Assembly (NCBI RefSeq): GCF_000003815.2
Contig: NC_049987.1
Location: 12,422,778 to 12,486,777, forward strand
Length of the DNA stretch: 64,000 nt
DNA from: Branchiostoma floridae
Taxonomy: Eukaryota; Chordata; Leptocardii; Amphioxiformes; Branchiostomatidae
Reading direction: 5' to 3'
Made by a program: the position numbers and the translations under genes. Numbering within the stretch: position 1 is the first letter of the stretch; every line of letters begins with the position of its first letter. Positions 61,801 through 64,000 of the stretch are shown one piece after another. The notes under the pieces were generated by a model. It saw nothing but the letters and a program-made list of their open reading frames with translations, searched no databases and was not told the DNA's origin.

Positions 61801-64000
61801 TGTTGTTCTAGGTCTTAAGGAAATTTGTGCTAAGTACATTGCTACTACAGAGAATGAAGGTGCAGACCAGACTGAAGAAGTGGCTTTGGATATTGAAAAC
61901 ATGGAACAAAACATAGCAGTGATTAGCCAGAAGATAACAGATCTAACAGAATTTGTCACTAAAATGCAGGTCGTAACACAGTATGAAATCACACATAAAG
62001 ACAAAGAGGACACTAAGCTAAAGGATGCTGAACAAGTGGAAAATGAAGATAGAGAAACTGATGAAGAAAGTCAAGACTTCATTGTTGCCTTTGGTAAACT
62101 TCTGGTTCAAATACAAGAACTCAAATCATGTGAAGTGGAGCTCAAAACCTTAACCAGCACAGAAAAGTCTGACAGAGAAGAAGACCATGATCTGACTTCA
62201 AGAATCATTCAGGTGATGAAAGAGCTGAATACGAAGACATCTAATGTTGGCGACAGTCTCACTGACATTGAGCCAAAAGCACTTGCACACTGTGAGACTA
62301 TCAAGACTGCTGCCAAAAAAAGGAAAGTGGACGAGACAGTGGTTTTAACAGCTCCTCAAGAGGAAAGTAGAGGGATTCTGAGGAGACTTTATAGATGGAT
62401 TCCAGAAAATGTCTTTTGGAGAAGACAACATGATGGGGAAGGTGATGCTCCAGGCGTGCCAGAAGAAACAATGATTTTGATAGCCAACATGCAGAGTTTG
62501 TGGGTTCACATCACAGAAATGAAAGAAACACAGACAAGCCTTTGTGATGCCTACAGTGACAGGTTTGGGGATGGCATCACAGATGAAAAGTGCCAAGAAG
62601 TGGACAAAGCCATCCAGGTACATAAGGAAAGCATGGACACAAAAGTAGAAAGTGTGCTATCAGTGGTCCAAGAAATCCAGGAAAGCTTAAATGTGGAACA
62701 GGATGGTTGCACCAATACCACACAGCAGGTCAGAAAAAACAGTACACTACAGAAAGTGGTATGCCTGATACAAGAGGCAAAAGATACAAACATCCAAATT
62801 TCAGATATGTACCAAAAACAGGTGGGTGGAGAAGAAGAAGATGGGACAGAAGGAAGTACTACTGCCTTCACTGATGCAAGAATGCAACAGGAGCTACAAA
62901 ATGTGTCCATAAAACTCAACCAGGCAGGACGACTGGTCACAGTATTTGAGGGACTGGTGCTTGGTCACAACCTTCACGATCAAACAGATGATGAAACCCT
63001 TGGCATTACTACATTAGAAGTTGATAAGAAAGCGGAGGATCAATCAAAGAGCTGGTTCAGGGGATGGTGGAGCAGTCAAGTAACTACAGAACCAATCTCA
63101 CTGACCTCTGTGGAACCACTTAGTAAAGACAAGGATGATACTGACATAGACAAAAAAGTAGATGATGAAGACAAAGCTGCTGAAAAAAGTACACAAAGTA
63201 CGGGAGCATTCAGACGTCTGTTCCGTTGGTACAGCAGTGGGTACAGCCCAGACCATGTGACCTTCCCTGAGAAAGATGAACTTGTGAACCTAGCTCCATA
63301 CTCTCCTGAGGTAGACACAGAAGACATGCAGACTACTGCTGAAGCAGTAAGGGCCAGTGCAAAAGCTGCTGCATCTGTTGTCATAGACCTGAAGAACATA
63401 TGTGCTGGCTTCCAGGGACAAGCAGTTGCTGATGCAGAAGATGAAGATTCAGCCTCAACTAAAGATGTAGCAATGGACGCTGAAAGTACGCAACAAAACA
63501 TAGCTATGATTGGACAGAAGATAACAGATCTAACAGAACATGTCAATGAAATGAAAATGAGAGTTGTCATGCTGAATGACATTATGGCTAAGCTTGGAAA
63601 GAATGGACAAGCTAGAGATGGAGAGCATGTGGACAATAATGGTACAGAGTTTGTGGATGAAGAAGAAACGCAAGACATTGTTGTAGGCTTTGACAAACTT
63701 TTAGTCCATATACAAGATCTAAAATCGTATGAAACAAAGCTGCTTACCCTCACCAGTGCAGAAACATCTACCACAGAAGAACATCGCGAGCAGGCTAGTA
63801 GAATTTTTGAAGAAGTAAAAGAGCTGGACATAGCACTAAGTACTGTTGGCACAATGCTATCTGATATTGAACCCAGAGCACTTAAACCCTGTGAGTCTGC
63901 CAAGACAACCAAACCAGGTGTGGTGGATGACATAGATGCTCTAGCACCCCAGCAGGAAGGTAGAGGGTATCTTAGCAGACTTTTTGGATGGATGCGAAGA
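46811..64000 (+). CDS. giant coiled-coil protein, single exon, at least 5730 residues (3' end beyond window)
   Basis: I read this frame codon by codon from ATG 46811 to 64000 and found no stop. ATG 46811 (aagATGa) is the first ATG after an in-frame stop at 46700-46702. Parts in order: residues 1-200, a linker with QT motifs (TVQTELVG, LTQTGIRS, SSTQTTDE); about 200-1240, near-continuous Glu/Lys/Gln/Leu coiled coil; 1236-1763, five 20-residue repeats with acidic spacers; about 1900-2095, more coiled coil; about 2095-2460, a Ser/Thr/Gly-rich disordered linker; 2460 onward, helical modules ended by short aromatic motifs, with a 545-codon duplication. No signal peptide or membrane span seen. The N-terminal half resembles golgins and centrosomal scaffolds only in being coiled coil, so no homology is claimed. 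A scaffold role is inference. Minus-strand open frames here are shadows. Confidence 0.9.
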   Translation, partial: MIRDTSSPFQKIKYKVVRKEGEDSPTVEESTGSTQVSVSSTTVTTTRKAVLGAGTAATVQTELVGLEEVDEVKKLVKSYLEKIEKLEEENASLRDTMGASAAMAAGEGDEGGGRITSHSHALQCPTCGTSTEEHAAGSSQTLQLGSVQTLTQTGIRSEEAIDTVTKVSQTVKVFRSSTQTTDETFHEAQHRDSTADVAVTSVQFGQQNLVQKVHSLEVENKVLKNRLETLGETYDPDSAEVEDSFVTIAMGQEALGEVDIHTLQNYSKEELLTKVTQLITENKTLKVKVEEVQILSPSKVNDADNTGGHRREFQEIEGDKRALEQLEPEARLALFQEGNASLTVQVERPKTAQSQSNDAMQTIIENNLVQGESFTHAQYEQQVVDMQVQIDKLKEENSTLAEQVQHSADARTETQKAQEEVAHLRSEIERLTTEKDNYAQQVERSREVIALGGDGALRELTEGISSLQAQLKEKTDELEYTEEILASKRAELDTVRQQKYKFEDEKTRLEGEASKLSVMSQEIETLKAQLEVSKKAEVMLVETLEQVGALQTENARLESERGALSLKVDETARDFMKVQLLEQEVEKLNVDLKKQEETEKELQDVKESLDVARRERASLLEDQAAYNRHKEDVREAKEKIEVLQETLAVLVEQARDTEKMERDLETALTEARENLAAVTSEKAVLLQDAESRTKELEAAEEKIQTLQGQVKELDAKDTTLTTTKEQFEYTKKELDALQVKNAELETQVAEISDLKKEITVARAVIEQLREGDEDTKSKHKEESAKLENDLKIFKKNMDALQTEKDAIEGKFSSSVQELEETRIHIKALEAEKQTLLTSEQKQKAKDLQEAQDQLKVLSEENKRLLKEQDNFQKQSEDLHVARKQIQSLQEKFTTQAELFDKIQGDLTKNVELVQDLQLENKKLQDQNKSLSEKKEKEHHERVITLETEIVELTSRLEKAAEAERDLQVKEKELAIFRAEKEHLIKEREVYQIQFAQKEKEVANAASLESEVSSLKEKMKDLKRSEQELAQFQGKFAVIKQEVEDKAKALEALQKEKEGLSNQINEMEGLKKEIAIARNVIQELRESGEKTSEHEKKSKELTSILERTRKEVNILQEEKEEMSKYFASSQKELQDARTQIELLEDEKQTLNSTSQDATELKTQLEEAKMSLTTELQNFFTVQTELQGALEKIQTLEKEKRLLEEEVKEVSILESELSVVREQVHQHQVEKRSTADKVEAKEIQTDSGIAKKRAAKLKQDKIVEQERDFENLTKDLEAAKQEIQRLKQERDNLDDASNYTTTMSTSVVITTGEGVDAELSEAMEIIKSLEEERRLLKEEIRMAHQKEADFPMAMDDVQSQESNKSVANVKYEASDTPTDNKQDRHSEAEYPMARGTAHGSENQMGQPKKELQTEMQDDSNTEPSVSPGTSPTILITTEVDDIQTEVQELKERIQVLEKEKLLLQAEVSTHRIGASVGGEKPLSQGSNTSSSERVEGKEIQTDPGVARKRAAKLRRERGASGRDISSDETKRKNTVSQQERRSSSEDEDIDGGGDEDSNIERFVSTMNEELHQHGQISLDRVEAKEIQTDRGVARKRAAKLKMEKRAGVGKRQWTKETQNEIQSLRQDEVGDYGSDDDMIERSVFIRSVSPNEETLLHGSDSSPSERVEAKEIQTDPGVARKRAAKLRREKGASRQKIRSEETKRDSKLTKKESSTENEEDGDASDEDINIERSVSTRNVPSSEKGGDAKDIQTEPGVARRRASKLKKDKEMASDDSKKTKSLKVELQAARKEIDRLQEIQIKMAAELQGASELQIKYNEMKVQLEEMSEKKEATVTDKREVTRQGAAQKEEESSMTTRIQKLETNVYGMKEPKYSLQTETSDETGAQPSPRLTEDGVAKKGDFTLEAHSPDLAPKAGRYELHIVDATYLSTLSDAEKVSVLMEQLQNASVAMKQLEEEKEQLSLEATNIVALQQQLYRVQTEADQLRQDKDDIIQSTGIEVGIEADHGSFREDDEDLDDRLKNVTSQLLQYENIDRQLAEAKDTVDTLLSVKTSLEERATLLETQSQGNEEMLRELVKQNTEMRDELMSVEFLKKEVRELLFGDRSPSLASLTPMLSPSSRKLLEVGGASSTRFDFAGTRRENQRSTSRQKVGGTSDTDDIDGTSSQCASTDNYTTAEDSARSTSDSDRDLRGWTPIQSSGTYESNREIVVNVVARGGVRVESDDSQDSIEILGVSGSHDKQETTGSFSGSTSSTVVQTAHFGHKSHTTDGEITPTVGGHVASRKRLTYQADDKGTVEDSEQRRRTMGTSGTEGGQGPEDMRKMQTSSHGHDTESREDTQANSARHDKREQPSASGGQPSNKMEGVQAKSHHQDTSITRRDITSYSDEKMTGQGSTTDTQGEKISQDIGDAFIGGPKQKGGDDHDGQKELQTKDIPVSTTSDEVSASGDTPNSGDIKHVDKDSHEKSGVSWFKKNVGSLFGPKLPAKGKTDDSVTKDAKEPGETANTVTSALKDINKRSSLLSQPGDTADQGTTLSKPSQDVSATDIDTTIEQQLDVSAVTEKTKHVIKSTQYIKVLIERIQKIQICIWQNFSIGDSSNNENSDVDSTIMRKNEELKENLEEMKTVLASLQSSMSHESNNDDEGEIEDQDFSKEQKENLIANLQQLSASSEELKGIQEEMANLCRSNSDDSSKSSQICSIIERLKIKLDTAVTTMQEMEVHIMKDSKQTEEKQTVDQKSPHEEETSTKGFFDGIRDWWRGASDKRSPTSKEPIHHKDEEGKGDPDERDIKDADAEAIGVQEDITAFHNVTLGGQLQLLSTENESVTDHQVGTKKDKTAVLTSSGQAQNKLPEDEMEAIIKQQAERDFLREEVVSTDAKRRDNTTSDEVMAADSGQAQNELPENKRKKIIQQQIGHSEDKEQTKSFVTDTRTLNALLEKLQRLQAIIFHSYEMHTRLANRNEDTSGEDAIIQDTANEMTKKLKEASRVLEVLQISMSDKENEEKGEKTGGLSFSQQGRTDLVSRLEMLSASISELTPICGEIGEFYNQDQGDKENVHSIVYRAIESLRIKLSTTTEVNRSIQGQVVSLLDDEKAAEEGPKFSQEIPPEDPKSSTLVVGQTSPVRNVPVREPSLDSILAPEGKVVFISKTEKPGTNVSVNTGIGTTESDVISQAAISQSQKELSKEEMGMMIQQRTEGATVTGLDDKDSVKARERGQNVTAEHSIERSKPRTFFGGLMSWWQSERTNGSTSNNVSAVDNKESDSQSQTASQITGLTHTSEAEDGETLPTSRLQNVHTIKVLIEELHVIRADMADTCIEGVSKGSENVDASNIAPIMQIKGAKMREKLEEVTTVLAVLQTSMDVDVDEQKEDTTDSSAETGQRQEVHRKLQDLSICVEELKKIQSDIESSYKRLGAEDGSSDEPTKTEADISRDMEGMAVKTDEALQSVTLIEQQMADLRDEEISQKRKQKGTSESPTEERSGSFLGGLSSWWHRGPVKESSTPKPPIPGEEADDDVNVSKTEGDEIAEDAVVPDLSDEAKETIANMQIMWIYMEELQNVYRDMLEVTTEGASVGTNGDTSKKAKEKTVEMDRKLDSMASLVRSTTEISNAEREHFLALMAKFQQMNKNLAGLKTKREADAERGRDTAYVDAKIQRKTERMGNRLCRMAKMVKKIEAQAINQLTAETDAGFFGGIFTTKRTHEISDGQEDFQETTSEEATDTDDQSEEDSIPAITGTMVAPETTAFNANMQIIASRIGEMEIVCKDTIDDYNSKNVESKPDDSDMTSKVEEGMNTIQEKVDGTLSLLAEVETGIPTEVAVGDQQESDKGEQKKVISIASTVLREIHVLCIETIDIVNAPSQVDDQDRDVTATHEMVQNNMRTIQTKLGTLPEIIAIRTNIASVEQVSTTNSLDIEDENQLKTTLPPRTNNQVTSTEDLTINIQKAMTCITELDQLQKTTRELYAERFREDINNVRSEEVDQVLKREMKNMGSQICTVWNLIPEKQNEAQSTDERVAREDGTSPPMLTDAGWEKLSQVSGSLQELKTRQETLLRVYQKRVREGARGNEGESSCLLLDTQMEEEMEGIKANTGSAIQQLSEVLEELNAEQPDDDTTDAPSQAVAQVQHPGIISRLFWWRRKDKDDEDDDTAMPEETMILIANMQILWVYITEMKETQTNLHDAYSDRFGDGITDEKCQEVDKTIQVHKESMDAKVERALSVVQEIQESSDVEQNEAQQAKANTKLQKVASLIQEVRDTNIQVSEMFQKQSTEEEGDGKDGDSKALIDVRMQEELQKMTLKLTQTELLVTAAERLAHGHKLPDETERADEETLDSVTDSAKKEEPKRWFGGWWSNQETKQPSLSIQVPIEAPSEVKEEDEEERASENVRQSTGPFRRLLRWWSSGYNTDHLTFPEKDEVYPEVAATDVPTVAETTDEEQTVPDETDSREDETLASTTGILDIEEESPIQATLPARSDIHVTSKEDLTINVQKAMTFIVELDELQKTIEERRTERFRKDIHDVQGEEVDQILKREMKNMGSQICTVWNLIPEKQDVAQLTDETVARKDGTRPPMLTDAGWEKLFQVNGSLQELKTRQETLLRVYQKRVREGARGNEGESSCLLLDTQMEEEMEGIKANTGSAIQQLSEVLEELNAEQPDDDTTDAPSQAVAQVEHPGIISRLFWWRRKDKDDGDDDTAMPEETMILIANMQILWVYITEMKETQTSLHDAYSDVRFGDGITDEKCQEVDKTIQVHKESMDAKVERALSVVQEIQESSDVEQNEAQQARANTKLQTVSSLIQEVRDTNIQVSEIFLKQSTEEEEDGKDEDSKAFVDARMQQELQNMSMKITQTERLVTAVEKLALGYKLPDETDSTGDDTEDSVTDSVPSEAKKEEPKGWSWGWWSSQETTEPNTQSSVETSSEDKEEDNVIRIANDEVNASEKVQQSTGPFRRLFRWWSSGYNPDHVTFPGKGELEDQAEKHPQERVKDEQAMADTYKDSTKAAMSVVLGLKEICAKYIATTENEGADQTEEVALDIENMEQNIAVISQKITDLTEFVTKMQVVTQYEITHKDKEDTKLKDAEQVENEDRETDEESQDFIVAFGKLLVQIQELKSCEVELKTLTSTEKSDREEDHDLTSRIIQVMKELNTKTSNVGDSLTDIEPKALAHCETIKTAAKKRKVDETVVLTAPQEESRGILRRLYRWIPENVFWRRQHDGEGDAPGVPEETMILIANMQSLWVHITEMKETQTSLCDAYSDRFGDGITDEKCQEVDKAIQVHKESMDTKVESVLSVVQEIQESLNVEQDGCTNTTQQVRKNSTLQKVVCLIQEAKDTNIQISDMYQKQVGGEEEDGTEGSTTAFTDARMQQELQNVSIKLNQAGRLVTVFEGLVLGHNLHDQTDDETLGITTLEVDKKAEDQSKSWFRGWWSSQVTTEPISLTSVEPLSKDKDDTDIDKKVDDEDKAAEKSTQSTGAFRRLFRWYSSGYSPDHVTFPEKDELVNLAPYSPEVDTEDMQTTAEAVRASAKAAASVVIDLKNICAGFQGQAVADAEDEDSASTKDVAMDAESTQQNIAMIGQKITDLTEHVNEMKMRVVMLNDIMAKLGKNGQARDGEHVDNNGTEFVDEEETQDIVVGFDKLLVHIQDLKSYETKLLTLTSAETSTTEEHREQASRIFEEVKELDIALSTVGTMLSDIEPRALKPCESAKTTKPGVVDDIDALAPQQEGRGYLSRLFGWMRR
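47400..50515 (+). other. long coiled-coil segment of the giant protein
   Basis: Residues about 197-1235. Leu/Ile/Val recur at heptad spacing between Glu, Lys and Gln runs, as in AELDTVRQQKYKFEDEKTRL and EELKKEIT-like stretches. Proline is rare across about 1000 residues, so a rod of roughly 150 nm is possible (0.15 nm per residue). Two internal copies of a similar pattern occur: LKKEITVARAVIEQLREGDE near 49070 and LKKEIAIARNVIQELRESGE near 50020. Confidence 0.85.
50516..52099 (+). repeat. five copies of a 20-residue motif, VEAKEIQTDPGVARKRAAKL
   Basis: Copies start at 50516, 51284, 51545, 51803 and 52040, each 60 bases. Variants: copy 1 has TDSGIAKKR, copy 2 VEGKE, copy 3 TDRGV, and copy 5 GDAKDIQTEPGVARRRASKL. 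Each pairs a 'KEIQTD' core with a basic AARKRAAKL-type stretch. Acidic spacers (for example SEDEDIDGGGDEDSNIERF) separate copies 2-5. The KxIQTD core resembles dynein light chain LC8 recognition motifs (KxTQT); binding is inference. Confidence 0.9.
54488..57280 (+). other. helical modules M1-M3 of the giant protein, each closed by a Trp motif
   Basis: Three related modules share a helix with VLIE.L..I (IKVLIERIQKIQI, LNALLEKLQRLQA, IKVLIEELHVIRA), then a helix with M..L.EV..VL..LQ.SM, then L..LS....EL..I. Each ends in an aromatic motif: GFFDGIRDWWRG (WW at 55073), TFFGGLMSWWQS (56516) and SFLGGLSSWWHR (57269). An earlier SWFKKNVGSLFG sits at 54215. Spacers between are acidic and disordered. 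Helix boundaries are judged by eye. Confidence 0.75.
58601..60029 (+). repeat. in-frame long repeat, copy R1 (residues 3931-4406)
   Basis: Starts EDLTINIQKAMT and ends at FRRLLRWWSSGYNTDHLTFP. It contains GIISRLFWWRRKD (near 59190), METMILIANMQILWVYITEM-type helices (59246 on) and KRWFGGWWSNQE (59824). It repeats 1635 bases downstream as R2. From about 58913 to 59560 the two copies are almost identical in DNA, including third codon positions. Confidence 0.93.
60236..61691 (+). repeat. in-frame long repeat, copy R2 (residues from 4476)
   Basis: Starts EDLTINVQKAMT and ends at FRRLFRWWSSGYNPDHVTFP. Relative to R1 it has a 3-base insertion (YSDVRFG against YSDRFG) and several small in-frame changes around the Gly-Trp motif (GWSWGWWSSQE). 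All length differences are multiples of three, as expected if the protein is under selection. Confidence 0.93.
62459..63270 (+). repeat. in-frame long repeat, partial diverged copy R3
   Basis: Covers only the second half of the unit. It starts PEETMILIANMQSLWVHITE (aligned with 59246 and 60881) and runs to SWFRGWWSSQV (63052) and FRRLFRWYSSGYSPDHVTFP (63209). It is preceded by ILRRLYRWIPENVFWRR in place of GIISRLFWWRRKD. A further unit follows both R2 and R3: DLKNICAGF/GLKEICAKY, then QNIA.I.QKITDLTE, then SLSDIEP-like segments at 61790-62290 and 63360-63890. Confidence 0.88.

Noticed and set aside
48121-63933. Many Ser/Leu/Cys-rich minus-strand frames, up to 285 codons
   Set aside because: They are the complements of Glu/Lys/Thr-rich codons of the giant plus-strand frame. 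They change frame repeatedly and share no motif.
1-64000. CRISPR arrays, LTR pairs, bacterial-type operons, rRNA
   Set aside because: No regularly spaced short repeats with unique spacers, no paired long terminal repeats with a primer site, and the gene structure is eukaryotic throughout.

Overview
The window is animal nuclear DNA, most likely from a cephalochordate (amphioxus, Branchiostoma). I infer this from a chordate-type xanthine dehydrogenase gene with 35 short exons, GT-AG introns of roughly 0.1-1 kb, and a heavy load of short non-autonomous DNA elements, foldbacks and microsatellites. The species is not proven by the sequence. There is one 100-base assembly gap (36071-36170).

Layout. 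1-5302: intergenic, no supported gene. 5303-20074 (+): a complete xanthine dehydrogenase gene; I placed all 35 exons and they join in phase into 1341 residues. 20075-22450: intergenic, with a remnant that may come from a Penelope-like element. 22451-30618 (-): a second, tail-to-tail XDH copy that is broken. It keeps exons 1, 3-5 and 28-35, lacks exons 2 and 6-27, has a 1-base deletion in exon 31, and carries a 208-bp MITE inside exon 28. 30619-34507: repeats, including a 2-kb interspersed element with an internal 150-bp tandem array and a SINE-like piece. 34508-37467 (+): a four-exon gene for a 326-residue protein I do not recognise. 37468-41853: intergenic, with an 880-bp nested foldback element. 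41854-43649 (+): a two-exon gene whose product is mostly Pro/Ala/Glu repeats. 43650-46715: intergenic, with degenerate repeats. 46811 to the window edge (+): a giant coiled-coil protein read from one uninterrupted exon of at least 17.2 kb (5730 codons, no stop reached).

Biology. XDH catalyses the last two steps of purine breakdown. This copy keeps all cofactor ligands but has Gln where mammalian XDH has the substrate-binding Arg880 and Ile where it has Thr1010, so its substrate range may have shifted. The inverted pseudo-copy shows a local duplication followed by decay. The giant gene is the most unusual object. It has a long N-terminal coiled coil, five copies of a 20-residue motif resembling dynein light chain (LC8) sites, a Ser/Thr-rich linker, and then helical modules punctuated by about 15 short aromatic motifs (often Trp-Trp). 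It also contains a 545-codon in-frame duplication so similar that it must be recent or gene-converted. I cannot name this protein. Nothing indicates that the neighbouring genes share a pathway.
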